Source of the DNA: Streptomyces umbrinus
GTDB taxonomy: Bacteria > Actinomycetota > Actinomycetes > Streptomycetales > Streptomycetaceae
Assembly (NCBI RefSeq): GCF_030817415.1
Contig: NZ_JAUSZI010000002.1
Location: 9,362,001 to 9,426,000, forward strand
Direction: 5' to 3'
Length of the DNA: 64,000 bases
Part shown: in pieces, positions 48,070 through 56,168 of the stretch
Numbering within the stretch: the stretch's first letter is position 1
Layout of the letters: every line of letters begins with the position of its first letter
Position numbers and translations under genes: made by a program
Notes under the pieces: generated by a model
Seen by the model: the letters and a program-made list of their open reading frames with translations, nothing else
Told to the model about the DNA's origin: nothing
Database searches by the model: none

Positions 48070-48125
48070 CTGCGGGTTCGTTGTGGCTTGTCGCGCAGTT
48101 CCCCGCGCCCCTAAAAAAGGGGCGC
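48070..48125 (-). repeat. Stop-associated dispersed repeat, copy j, with hairpin
   Basis: Minus-strand short form at 48070-48111, 26 bp after the GNAT stop. Its end forms GCGCCCC-TAAAAAA-GGGGCGC (48105-48125), a bidirectional terminator shape between convergent genes. Confidence 0.75.
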
Positions 48126-48143
48126 GCCGGACCCGCCGTACGC

Positions 48144-48566
48144 CTATGAAGCGGCGGTTCTGCTGCGGCGTAGCCAGAACAGTGCCGTCACCGGGAGCAG
48201 GACCGGGATGAACAGGTAGCCCATGCCGTAGTCCGACCAGACCGTGGCGTCGGGGAAGGCCGAGGGGTCGGTCAGGGTCCAGGTGCCCACGATCAGGACG
48301 CCCGCGAGTTCGGCGGCGCAGCACACCAGCGCCGCCTTGCGGGCCGTCTCGCCGCCGCGTACGAGCGAGTACGTGATGAAGCCGTAGACCAGACCGGCCA
48401 CCGCGGACAGCGAATAGGCGAGCGGCGCCTTGTCGAACTCCGTCGCGATCTGCACGGCGGAGCGCGACACGGCGCCGACGACCATCACGCCGTACAGCCA
48501 GACCAGCAGGATGCCCGGACCGCCGATGAGCCGCGTCCGCCCAGGCTGCTTGTCGGTCGCCGCCAT
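48144..48566 (-). CDS. Small integral membrane protein
   Basis: A 140-residue protein with four likely helices (GILLVWLYGVMVVGAVSRSA; LAYSLSAVAGLVYGFITYSL; ALVCCAAELAGVLIVGTWTL; YLFIPVLLPVTALFWL). No enzyme motif is present; the function is unknown. The ATG lies one base after the stop of the upstream membrane gene (TGAGATG), so the two are coupled and probably form a complex or share a task. Confidence 0.8.
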   Translation of the reverse strand: MAATDKQPGRTRLIGGPGILLVWLYGVMVVGAVSRSAVQIATEFDKAPLAYSLSAVAGLVYGFITYSLVRGGETARKAALVCCAAELAGVLIVGTWTLTDPSAFPDATVWSDYGMGYLFIPVLLPVTALFWLRRSRTAAS

Positions 48567-48567
48567 C

Positions 48568-48927
48568 TCAGCCTCCCCAGATGTCGTAGAGCCGCACCTG
48601 AAGCACGGCGAGGACCACGCCGCCGGCCGCGACCGTGATCGAACCCCAGCGGGTGCGCTCCGCCAGTGACATGAAGCCGGCCGCCGGGACGCACGCGAAG
48701 GAACCGATGAGGTACGCGACGAAGATCGTCGTGCCCTGCTCCGGCTTCTCGCCGCGGGCCAGCTGGACGATGCCCACCACGAGCTGGACGAGGGTGAGCA
48801 CCGTCACCACGGCCATACCGATGAAGTGCCAGTCCTTGGTCGGCTGGTCGCGGTAGGCGGCCCAGCCGCACCAGGCGGCGAGCGCGAGCGCGGCGACGGC
48901 GGTCGCGACCGTCAGGGCAACAAGCAT
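48568..48927 (-). CDS. Small integral membrane protein
   Basis: A 119-residue protein with four hydrophobic segments (VALTVATAVAALALAAWCGW; FIGMAVVTVLTLVQLVVGIV; TIFVAYLIGSFACVPAAGF; ITVAAGGVVLAVLQVRL). It is the first of a coupled pair with the 140-residue membrane protein and diverges from the HAD pseudogene. No family function was recognised. Confidence 0.8.
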   Translation of the reverse strand: MLVALTVATAVAALALAAWCGWAAYRDQPTKDWHFIGMAVVTVLTLVQLVVGIVQLARGEKPEQGTTIFVAYLIGSFACVPAAGFMSLAERTRWGSITVAAGGVVLAVLQVRLYDIWGG

Positions 48928-49082
48928 GCCGCGACCCTATTACGGGCCAAAAGGCCCGATGCGATCGCCCCCCCCGGGGTGCCCCGTAGGGTCGGGGGTA
49001 TGAAGATCCAAGCTGATGCCCTGCTGTTCGACAACGACGGAACGCTCGTCTCGTCCCTGGAGTCGGTGTACCGCTGCTGGAC

Positions 49083-49119
49083 CCTCCCCCAGAGCTGAAC
49101 GCCTGGGGGGACCCCCAGC
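49083..49119 (+). mobile_element. Small palindromic element, HAD copy 1 (divergent core)
   Basis: CCTCCCCCAGAGCTGAACGC followed by CTGGGGGGACCCCCAG. The outer arms match the other copies; the centre differs. It carries the stop codon that ends the HAD frame. Confidence 0.55.
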
Positions 49120-49209
49120 CGAGGAGTACGGGATCACCGCCGAGGAGTTCGCCCGGGTCGAGCTGCACGGCCGCCCCGCCGCCGAGATAGCCGCCGACCT
49201 GCTGCCCGC

Positions 49210-49255
49210 CATGGGGGTCCCCCCGCGCGAGCGAAGCCGAGCGTGGGGGAGGGTC
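49210..49255 (-). mobile_element. Small palindromic element, HAD copy 2
   Basis: ATGGGGGTCCCCCCGCGCGA followed by GCGAAGCCGAGCGTGGGGGA and GGG: the reverse complement of the nested copy at 37.6 kb. Confidence 0.65.
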
Positions 49256-49350
49256 CCCGAGGCCGTCGTACGCATCGAGCAGCTGGAGGTCGAGGACGTC
49301 GAGGGCGGTGTCCATTTGTTGCCGGGGACCCGGGCGCTCCTCGACTCCGT

Positions 49351-49398
49351 GCCCTCCCCCAACTTCTCGGCTTCGCTCGAAGCCGGGGGGACCCCCAT
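49351..49398 (+). mobile_element. Small palindromic element, HAD copy 3
   Basis: CCCTCCCCCAACTTCTCGGC followed by TTCGCTCGAAGCCGGGGGGA and CCCCCAT; same orientation as the nested copy at 37.6 kb. Confidence 0.65.
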
Positions 49399-49760
49399 CC
49401 GCTGGGCCGTCGTCACCTCCGCCACCCGGCGGCCGGCCGAGGCCCGCCTCGACGAGGCCGGTATCCGGACCAAGACCCTGATCGCTGCGGACGACATCAC
49501 GCGCGGCAAGCCCGACCCCGAGCCGTTCCTGCTCGCCGCCCGCCGGCTCGGTGTGGACCCGGCCCGCTGCGTCGTCTTCGAGGACGCGCCCGCGGGTCTG
49601 CGGGCCGGCCGCTCCGCCGGGATGACCACCGTGGCATTGACCACAACCCACCAGGCCGCCGAGCTGCACGCGGACGTCGTCGTCGGTGACCTCTCGGCCG
49701 TGTCGGCGCTGGTCACGGACGGGGGAGTGGAGATCTCCGTCGGCGACTGAGGAGTGTCCA

Positions 49761-49785
49761 CCGCTGTCCGCGATGCGGACAGCGG
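49761..49785 (+). terminator. Perfect hairpin after the HAD pseudogene
   Basis: CCGCTGTCCGC (49761-49771), loop GAT, GCGGACAGCGG (49775-49785): an 11-bp perfect stem 11 bp after the stop. It isolates the met operon from upstream transcription. Confidence 0.8.
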
Positions 49786-49822
49786 TTCCCGGTCGCGCGC
49801 CTACGTCTGCTTTACTTTTCTC

Positions 49823-49909
49823 ATGACCACGACGAGCAGCCGCATCCTTGCGACCGAGGCGACCATGACGCCCGGTGCTCGCTGTATGTGTCGAATGTGC
49901 GCCTTCTAG
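49823..49909 (+). CDS. Cys/Met-rich leader peptide ORF ahead of metNIQ
   Basis: A 28-codon ORF starting ATG at 49823 and ending TAG at 49907. The C-terminal codons read RCMCRMCAF, with three Cys and two Met codons within six positions, an arrangement expected of a ribosome-mediated attenuation leader sensing charged tRNA-Cys or tRNA-Met. A TACTTT hexamer at 49813-49818 could be the -10 of a nearly leaderless mRNA. The methionine ABC transporter genes begin about 220 bp downstream with possible alternative RNA stems between. Existence of the ORF is certain; translation and function are inferred. Confidence 0.55.
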   Translation: MTTTSSRILATEATMTPGARCMCRMCAF

Positions 49910-50128
49910 AGGGCCCCCGCACCACCCAGAGCCTCGCGCCCCGAAGCGAGACCGCTCAGGTCTGCCCGTACGACCCTTTCGTACGCGACTGAGCCTGCCC
50001 CGCGCACGCAGTTCTGCCGAAGCCCGGCTTTCATCGCCACCGCGTGAACAACCGTGCCGCGTTCCGACCGAATGCACCCGTGCCCGGCGCACACCCACGC
50101 CCTGCACTCGACAGTGACGGAAACCCCA
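49910..50128 (+). promoter_or_regulatory. Structured metN leader
   Basis: Between the leader ORF and metN are several stems: CTCGC with GCGAG (near 49931-49948), and CGTACG with CGTACG enclosed by GCTCAG and CTGAGC (about 49955-49996). These could be antiterminator/terminator alternatives. I could not match the conserved core of a SAM riboswitch here. Confidence 0.4.
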
Positions 50129-51172
50129 GTGATCACGACAACAGGCCTGAAGAAGGTCTACCGCTCGCGCGGCCGTGAGGTCACCGCCCTGGACGGCGTC
50201 GATCTGCACGTCCGCGAAGGCGAGGTGTACGGCGTCATCGGACAGTCCGGCGCCGGCAAGTCCTCCCTCATCCGCTGCGTCAACCTCCTGGAGCGCCCCA
50301 CCGCCGGCACCGTGACCGTCGCCGGACAGGACCTCACGGCCCTCGCCGGCCGTGGCCCGCGTGCGGGCCGGGAGCTGCGGAAGGCGCGCAGCCACATCGG
50401 CATGGTCTTCCAGCACTTCAACCTGCTGTCCTCGCGGACGGTCCAGGACAACGTCGAGCTACCGCTGGAAATCCTTGGCACGTCAGGGAAGGAACGTTCC
50501 CGCAAGGCGCTGGAGCTGCTGGACCTCGTCGGCCTGTCCGACAAGGCCAGGTCCTACCCGGCCCAGCTCTCCGGCGGCCAGAAGCAGCGCGTGGGCATCG
50601 CCCGCGCCCTGGCCGGCGACCCGAAGGTGCTCCTCTCCGACGAGGCGACCAGCGCACTGGACCCCGAGACCACCCGCTCCATCCTCCAACTGCTGCGCGA
50701 CCTGAACCGTCAGCTGGGTCTGACCGTCCTGCTCATCACGCACGAGATGGACGTCGTCAAGAGCATCTGCGACTCGGCCGCCCTCATGGAGAACGGGAAG
50801 ATCGTCGAGTCCGGCACCGTCAGCGAGCTGCTGGCCACCCCCGGCTCCGAGCTGGCCGCCGCGCTCTTCCCGGTGAGCGGCGACGCCTCCGCCGACGACC
50901 GCACGGTCATCGACGTCACCTTCCACGGCGACGCCGCGACCCAGCCGGTCATCTCTCAGCTCTCGCGCACGTACAACATCGACATCTCGATCCTGGGCGC
51001 CGCGATGGACACCGTCGGCGGCAAGCAGGTCGGCCGGATGCGCATCGAACTGCCCGGCCGCTACGAGGAGAACGTCGTGCCGATCGGCTTCCTGCGCGAG
51101 CAGGGGCTGCAGATCGACTTCGTCGAAAAAGCAGTCCAGGCGCCCGTGCTGGTCAAGGAAGGTGCCAAGTGA
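50129..51172 (+). CDS. metN: Methionine ABC transporter ATP-binding protein
   Basis: MetN energises uptake of D/L-methionine. The 347-residue protein has Walker A GQSGAGKSS, Q-loop MVFQHFNLLSSRTV, signature LSGGQKQRVGIARAL, Walker B VLLSDEATSALD and H-loop LLITHEMD. A C-terminal NIL/C2 regulatory domain (from about 265, VIDVTFHGDAATQPVISQL) can bind methionine and inhibit transport. The GTG at 50129 (VITTTGLKKVYRS) fits family length and follows GGAA; a GTG five codons upstream is possible. The stop overlaps metI (GTGA). Confidence 0.95.
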   Translation: MITTTGLKKVYRSRGREVTALDGVDLHVREGEVYGVIGQSGAGKSSLIRCVNLLERPTAGTVTVAGQDLTALAGRGPRAGRELRKARSHIGMVFQHFNLLSSRTVQDNVELPLEILGTSGKERSRKALELLDLVGLSDKARSYPAQLSGGQKQRVGIARALAGDPKVLLSDEATSALDPETTRSILQLLRDLNRQLGLTVLLITHEMDVVKSICDSAALMENGKIVESGTVSELLATPGSELAAALFPVSGDASADDRTVIDVTFHGDAATQPVISQLSRTYNIDISILGAAMDTVGGKQVGRMRIELPGRYEENVVPIGFLREQGLQIDFVEKAVQAPVLVKEGAK

Positions 51173-51894
51173 CCTGGTCGGAGATGCAGCCGCTGCTGGA
51201 GCAGGCCTGTTGGGACACCCTCTACATGGTCGGCTGGTCGACGGTCATCGCCGTCGTCGGCGGTCTGCCGCTGGGCATCCTGCTGGTCCTCACGGACCGG
51301 GGCGGCCTGCTGCAGAACACCGTGCTGAACAAGGTCATCGGGCAGGTCGTGAACGTCGCCCGCTCGATGCCGTTCATCATCCTGATGGTCGCGCTGATGG
51401 GCTTCACCCGCTCGATCACCGGCACCACCATCGGCCGTGAGGCCGCCATCGTGCCGCTCGCGATCGGCGCCATCCCCTTCTTCGCGCGCCTCGTCGAGAC
51501 GGCGGTCCGCGAAGTGGACGGCGGGCTCGTGGAGGCCGTGCAGTCGATGGGCGGCAACACCTGGACCGTCGTCCGCAAGGTGCTCGTCCCCGAGTCGCTG
51601 CCGTCGCTGATCTCCAGCACCACGACGACGATCGTCGCGCTCATCGGCTACTCGGCGATGGCGGGCACGGTCGGCGCGGGCGGACTCGGTGACATCGCCA
51701 TCCGCTACGGCTACCAGCGCTTCGAGACCGACCTGATGTGGATCACCGTCGGCATCCTCGCCGTGGTCATCTCCCTCATCCAGTTCGCCGGGGACTTCGC
51801 CGCCCGCGGGCTGCACCGCCGAGGTGGCCAGTCCGGCGCCGCCCCGAGGCTCAGGCTCCTGAAGGCCGCCACCGCGACCAGCAAGACCGTCTGA
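51169..51894 (+). CDS. metI: Methionine ABC transporter permease
   Basis: A 241-residue membrane permease with about five helices. The coupling-loop EAA motif reads EAVQSMGGNTWTVVRKVLVPE, and the preceding segment is PFFARLVETAVREVDGGL. It forms the channel of the MetNIQ importer. It overlaps metN by four bases. The 117-bp gap to metQ contains three imperfect copies of TCCTCCACCCCCTCAG and a final AGGAAAGG binding site. Confidence 0.95.
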   Translation: MTWSEMQPLLEQACWDTLYMVGWSTVIAVVGGLPLGILLVLTDRGGLLQNTVLNKVIGQVVNVARSMPFIILMVALMGFTRSITGTTIGREAAIVPLAIGAIPFFARLVETAVREVDGGLVEAVQSMGGNTWTVVRKVLVPESLPSLISSTTTTIVALIGYSAMAGTVGAGGLGDIAIRYGYQRFETDLMWITVGILAVVISLIQFAGDFAARGLHRRGGQSGAAPRLRLLKAATATSKTV

Positions 51895-52011
51895 CTCCTA
51901 CGGCTTCCGCCTCCACCCCCTCAGTCCTCCACCCCCTCAGTCCTCACCCCCCTTCAGTTCTCCCCGCACACCCTCCGCGGGGCCGCTACACCCTCAGGAA
52001 AGGCACTTTTC

Positions 52012-52842
52012 GTGCGTAACACTGCCAAGATCACCACCGCCGTCCTCGCCGCCGGAGCCCTCACCCTGGGTCTCACCGCCTGCGGTTCGGAGGAGGCCTC
52101 GGGCTCCGCCGACACGAGCGGCCCGCTGGTCGTCGCCGCGAGCCCGGTCCCGCACGCCGAGATCCTCAGCTACGTCAAGGACAACCTGGCGAAGGACGCG
52201 GGCCTCGACCTGCAGGTCAAGGAGTTCACCGACTACGTCCTGCCGAACACGGCGACCCAGGACGGCTCCGTCGGCGCCAACTACTTCCAGAACCAGCCGT
52301 ACCTCGACGACTTCAACAAGAAGAACGGCACCGACATCGTGCCCGTCGTCACGGTCCACCTGGAGCCGCTCGGCCTCTACTCCAGCAAGATCGAGAAGGC
52401 CGACGAGCTGAAGAGCGGTGCGACGGTCGCCGTCCCGAACGACACGGTCAACGAGGCGCGGGCGCTCAAGCTCCTCGACGCCAACGGGATCATCACGCTC
52501 AAGGACGGCGCGGGCAACGACGCGACCCCCAAGGACATCGCGAAGAACCCGAAGAACCTCAAGTTCAAGGAGCTGGAGGCGGCCCAGACCCCGCGCTCCC
52601 TGGACGACGTCGACGCCGCGGTGATCAACGGCAACTACGCCATCGAGTCCGACCTCAAGCCCTCCGAGGACGCCCTCGTCCTGGAGTCCGCCAAGAACAA
52701 CCCGTACGGCAACTTCCTCGCTGTCAAGAAGGGCAACGAGGACGACCCGCGCGTCAAGAAGCTCGCCAAGCTCCTGACCTCGCCCGAGGTCAAGAAGTTC
52801 ATCGCGGACAAGTACGCCGGCTCCGTCGTCGCGTCGTTCTGA
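52012..52842 (+). CDS. metQ: Methionine-binding lipoprotein
   Basis: MetQ is the extracytoplasmic solute receptor of the MetNI importer. The 276-residue precursor has a lipoprotein signal with lipobox LTAC (about residue 24), then the NlpA/MetQ fold: VVAASPVPHAEILSYV, LQVKEFTDYVLPNTA, NYFQNQPYLDDFNKKNGTD, LKLLDANGIITLKD and INGNYAIESDL. The start is a GTG preceded by AGGAAAGG. A second, broken metQ follows after 31 bp as a tandem duplicate. Confidence 0.94.
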   Translation: MRNTAKITTAVLAAGALTLGLTACGSEEASGSADTSGPLVVAASPVPHAEILSYVKDNLAKDAGLDLQVKEFTDYVLPNTATQDGSVGANYFQNQPYLDDFNKKNGTDIVPVVTVHLEPLGLYSSKIEKADELKSGATVAVPNDTVNEARALKLLDANGIITLKDGAGNDATPKDIAKNPKNLKFKELEAAQTPRSLDDVDAAVINGNYAIESDLKPSEDALVLESAKNNPYGNFLAVKKGNEDDPRVKKLAKLLTSPEVKKFIADKYAGSVVASF

Positions 52843-52873
52843 ACCCCCTTCCAAGGATCGAGGACGACCACAG

Positions 52874-53671
52874 ATGCGTAAGCCCGTAATTCCCGCCGCC
52901 GCGGCCGCACTTGCCCTGGGGCTCGGGCTCACCGCCTGCGGCTCCGAGTCCGGCTCGGGCGGCGGCGGTTCCGACGGCCCCCTCGTCGTCGGCGCCACCG
53001 CGGTCCCGGCCGGCGAGGTCCTCTCGTACATCAAGAAGGATCTCGCCGCGAAGAACGGACTCGACCTGGAGATCAAGGAGTTCACGGACTACGTCCTGCC
53101 GAACACCGCGCTCCAGGAGGGCTCGCTCGACGCGAACCTGTACCAGAACAAGCCCTACCTGGACGACTTCAACAAGTCCAAGGGCACAGACGTCGCGCCG
53201 GTGGCCGCATAGGTGACAGTGTGTGCTCGGTAAGTCACCTTGTGCTACGGTGTGTTCACTCCTCCGGTACGCAGTGCCGATGGGCCTACCGCCGGGCTGG
53301 CGGGAAGCAAGGTCTGTGGAGCTCGTGTAAGACCGCTGGGCGGCACTCCGTCCCCCGCCGTTCATTCGGGGCGGCAGTGAGCGATGAAGCAGAAAGGGTC
53401 GGTCCGCGAGGACCGGCGGCTCCCCACTCCGGTGAGGGGCGGAGGTCAACAACAACAACTACGCCCTCAGGCAAGGGGCTTGGCCCCGAAGCGGGACGTC
53501 GTTGTGTCGGAGTCCGCACAGGACATCCGTACGCGGCGTCCCCGTCACCAACTCGGCGACGGGGACGACCCGCGCGTCGAGAAGCTCGCGAAACGCGTGA
53601 CCTCCGTAGAGGTGAGGCAGTTCATCGAGGACGAGTACGAGAGATCGGTGCTGCCGGTCACCTCGGGCTGA
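52874..53671 (+). pseudogene. Second metQ, truncated by an inserted element and frameshifts
   Basis: The first 112 codons (52874-53212) encode an intact lipoprotein start (LTAC lipobox, LEIKEFTDYVLPNTALQEG, LYQNKPYLDDFNKSKGTD) parallel to metQ, then stop at TAG. Similarity resumes near 53446 as VNNNNYALRQ, then in another frame GLAPKRDVVVSESAQD, then GDDPRVEKLAKRVTSVEVRQF to the end at 53671. About 115 residues of the middle are missing, replaced by roughly 230 bp of IS605-like DNA. A truncated lipoprotein without a complete ligand pocket may still be made. Confidence 0.85.
53211..53446 (+). mobile_element. IS200/IS605-like remnant (MITE-type) inside the second metQ
   Basis: The insert begins with AGGTGAC paired with GTCACCT (53211-53217 and 53234-53240), a subterminal hairpin as in IS200/IS605 left ends. 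The right part holds GATGAAGCAGAAAGG, then hairpins GGTCC-GCGA-GGACC and CCCC-ACTCCGGT-GAGGGG, an arrangement I associate with the region after tnpB in IS605-family elements. No transposase or complete TnpB remains. Both exact ends and family are inferred. Confidence 0.5.
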
Positions 53672-53803
53672 CGCCGTTCCACCTGCGCTCACGGGGTCGA
53701 CTCATCGACAAGTCGTCGACCCCGTGGTGCAGTTCGGTGCTTTCATGCTGCATGCTGGGCAGTTCAGCAGGCCCGACGGTCCCTGATGGTTACGGAGCGG
53801 CGC

Positions 53804-54442
53804 ATGACTAACACCTTCCCCGACATCTCCCTCAGCACGGAGCGGTTGGTGCTGCGCCCTCTTGAGGACGAGGACATTCCGGCCCTCACGGAGATGATGA
53901 ACGACGAGCAGGTCGTGGCCTGGACCTCCGTTCCGCAGCCCTTCACCGAGGACGCCGCCCGCTCCTGGATCAACCGGTACGCGCCGGGCGAGCGCACGTC
54001 CGGCCGCGGGCTCGACCTTGCCGTCACGGAGTTCCTCACCCAACGCCTCGTCGGCATCGTGCAGTTGGGCAAGACGAATTGGCATGTCCGCTCCACGGAG
54101 CTGTCGTACATCGTCGCCCCGTGGGCGCGCGGTGAGGGATACGCGTCCGAGGCGGCGCTCGCCACCGCCCAATGGCTCTTCGGCGACCAGAAGTTCGAGC
54201 GCCTGGAGCTGCGCACCGCCGCGGACAACACCGCCTCGCAGCAGGTCGCGCAGAAGATCGGCTGCATCAGCGAGGGAGTCCTGCGCAACGCCTGTATAGC
54301 GCGCACCCGTACCGAGGACGGGAGCTGGGTCACCCTGCGCACCGACTTCATCGTGTGGGGCCTGCTCCCCGAGGACATCGAGGGCATCGCCGAGCAGCTC
54401 GCCGACACCGGCGGCTTCACCTCGTACTCCGACTGGAACTGA
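53804..54442 (+). CDS. GNAT-family acetyltransferase (RimJ/RimL-like)
   Basis: A 212-residue acetyltransferase of the Acetyltransf_3 type: STERLVLRPLEDEDIPAL at the start, LSYIVAPWARGEGYASEAAL as the acetyl-CoA motif, and NTASQQVAQKIGCISEGVL near the end. Such enzymes acetylate protein N termini or small molecules; the substrate is unknown. The ATG at 53804 follows GGAG by six bases. It stands alone between the metQ remnant and cobL. Confidence 0.9.
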   Translation: MTNTFPDISLSTERLVLRPLEDEDIPALTEMMNDEQVVAWTSVPQPFTEDAARSWINRYAPGERTSGRGLDLAVTEFLTQRLVGIVQLGKTNWHVRSTELSYIVAPWARGEGYASEAALATAQWLFGDQKFERLELRTAADNTASQQVAQKIGCISEGVLRNACIARTRTEDGSWVTLRTDFIVWGLLPEDIEGIAEQLADTGGFTSYSDWN

Positions 54443-54617
54443 CGTCGCGGTCGCGTCGGAACCGACGCCGTAGCCGGACGGCCACCGCACGGAGGACGGC
54501 CGCGGACCCGCGCCCCCGCTCCCGGAAGTCCCGAGGTACGCTCACGGGGCTCCGCATGCCTGCCTGGCGGCCGCATGCCCATCCGAGACCTGCGAAGACT
54601 CCAGGAGACTGACGACG

Positions 54618-55829
54618 ATGGCCGACCGGGTCACGGTGATCGGCTGGGACGGCTCGCCGCTGACCGACGCGGCGCGCTCGGCTCTCGGTGCCGCCACGCT
54701 GGTGGCGGGCGCGGGCCATCACCTCGTCCTCCCCGAGGTCCCCGCGGGCGCCGAGCGCATCCGGCTCGGCAGCGTCGCCCTCGCCGCCCGCCGCATCGCC
54801 GCCCACCGGGGCACGGCCGTCGTCCTCGCCGACGGCGACCCGGGCTTCTTCGGAGTCGTACGCACCCTGCGCGTCCCCGAGTTCGGCCTGGAGGTCGAAG
54901 TCGTCCCGGCCGTGTCGTCCGTGGCCACCGCCTTCGCCCGTGCCGGTATGCCCTGGGACGACGCACAGGTGGTCGTGGCACACAGGCGCACCCTGCGACG
55001 CGCGGTGAATGTGTGTCGCGCCCACACCAAGGTCGCCGTCTTCACCTCGCCCGGAGCCGGCCCTGCCGAGCTGGGCCTGCTCCTCGAAGGGGTCCACCGC
55101 ACCTTCGTCATCTGCGAGGAACTGGGCACCGCGCGCGAACGCGTCACGATCCTGACCTCCGACAAGGTCGCCGACCACACCTGGCGCGACCCGAACATCG
55201 TCATCGTCATGGGCGGGCCCGTCGCCGCCGCCGAGGGCGGCAGCTGGATCGCCGGACGCGACCCGGGAACGGGACCGCGCGGCTGGGCCCTGCCCGACGA
55301 GGTGTACGGCGGTGATCTCGGCGAGGGTGAGACCGAGGTACTGCGGGCGGCCCAACTCGCCCGCCTGGGACCGCGCGTCGGCGACCTCGTGTGGGACATC
55401 GGCTCCGGCAGCGGCGCCTTCGCCACGGAGGCCGCGCGCTGCGGAGCCGCCGTCATCGCCGTCGACCGCGATCCCAACGCCTGCGCCCGCACCATGGCCA
55501 CCGCCCGCCGCTTCGGCGTCCAGCTCCAGATCACCCACGGCAGCGCGCCCCACGTCCTGGAGAACCTGCCCGAACCGGACGTCGTACGCGTCGGGGGCGG
55601 CGGCGCCGCGGTGGTCTCCGCCGTCGCCGACCGGCGCCCCCAGCGGATCGTCACGCACGCCGCGACACGCGACGCCGCCGAACTCGTCGGCAGGGACCTG
55701 ACGGAGCACGGCTACCAGGTCGAATGCGCCCTTCTGCAGTCCGTCGAGCTGGACACCAGGGCCTGGACGGAGAAGGAGCGGAGCGTCGCGTTCCTGCTCA
55801 CCGGGCTCCTGCCCGACCGCGCCCTGTGA
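54618..55829 (+). CDS. cobL: Precorrin-6Y C5,15-methyltransferase (decarboxylating)
   Basis: A 403-residue bifunctional corrin enzyme. The N-terminal half is a CbiE-type tetrapyrrole methylase (VTVIGWDGSPLTDAARSAL, LADGDPGFFGVVRTL, VVPAVSSVATAFARAGMPWDDA). The C-terminal half is a CbiT-type class I methyltransferase with SAM motif VWDIGSGSGAFATEAAR and VDRDPNACARTMATARRFG. Together they methylate C5 and C15 and decarboxylate the acetate side chain of precorrin-6Y on the route to cobalamin. It precedes the bluB-cobT fusion. Confidence 0.94.
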   Translation: MADRVTVIGWDGSPLTDAARSALGAATLVAGAGHHLVLPEVPAGAERIRLGSVALAARRIAAHRGTAVVLADGDPGFFGVVRTLRVPEFGLEVEVVPAVSSVATAFARAGMPWDDAQVVVAHRRTLRRAVNVCRAHTKVAVFTSPGAGPAELGLLLEGVHRTFVICEELGTARERVTILTSDKVADHTWRDPNIVIVMGGPVAAAEGGSWIAGRDPGTGPRGWALPDEVYGGDLGEGETEVLRAAQLARLGPRVGDLVWDIGSGSGAFATEAARCGAAVIAVDRDPNACARTMATARRFGVQLQITHGSAPHVLENLPEPDVVRVGGGGAAVVSAVADRRPQRIVTHAATRDAAELVGRDLTEHGYQVECALLQSVELDTRAWTEKERSVAFLLTGLLPDRAL

Positions 55830-56168
55830 TCCGGTTGTCGTACCGCGCGCGGTAAGCTGGCCGATCGTTGCACCGCGCTCGGCTTGTCCGGTATTTCGCC
55901 GGTCAATGTCCGGAAAACGCACCTGTTTTGGGATGCGTGTGGTACGGCGGAAAACCGGAGGACGCGCAACGTGGCGCAGTCCACAGCGGGCCGTGGCGGA
56001 TCACCCTGTCGCGGTGGCGGGCCGACCGCGACAATGCCTGTTAATGGCTTTGTCGACCGGTCGTTCGTGCCGCCCGGCACGCATGCTCGTTACTTCATTG
56101 CGGGCGGTCGGTGCGCCGCTCCGGACGAGCAGGTCGTTGGAGCACTAACCGATGGGCGAGGGGTACGC
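55830..56168 (+). other. cobL to bluB-cobT gap, no gene assigned
   Basis: The 339 bp hold short stems (AAAAC/GTTTT and ACGCA/TGCGT near 55916-55942) but no B12-box core of a cobalamin riboswitch that I can recognise. The frame of the next gene is open throughout, so a start as early as 55884 is possible, although the residues there are unlike the rest of the protein. Confidence 0.5.

Larger units (their letters stand above)
49000..49750 (+). pseudogene. HAD-IA phosphatase gene disrupted by three small palindromic elements
   Basis: The ancestral product was a HAD-superfamily sugar or polyol phosphatase: nucleophile motif ALLFDNDGTLVSS at the start, Ser/Thr motif VVTSATRR, Lys in DITRGKPDPEPF, and acidic motif VVFEDAPAGLRAG. 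Three inserts interrupt it. The first (49083-49119) brings a TGA at 49096 and shifts the frame; the total length of 751 bp is one base over a multiple of three. The second (about 49210-49255) and third (about 49351-49398) are in frame and add PPRERSRAWGR-like and SPNFSASLEAGG-like peptides. Removing the first insert would rejoin YRCWT to AEEYGITAEEF. The product as encoded stops after 32 residues. Confidence 0.85.

Noticed and set aside
49751..50128. SAM riboswitch ahead of metN
   Set aside because: No match to conserved SAM-I or SAM-IV cores by eye. A covariance-model search would decide; the leader peptide explains the region better.
55830..56168. Cobalamin riboswitch ahead of bluB-cobT
   Set aside because: The B12-box core and conserved junction bases could not be found; only short stems are present.
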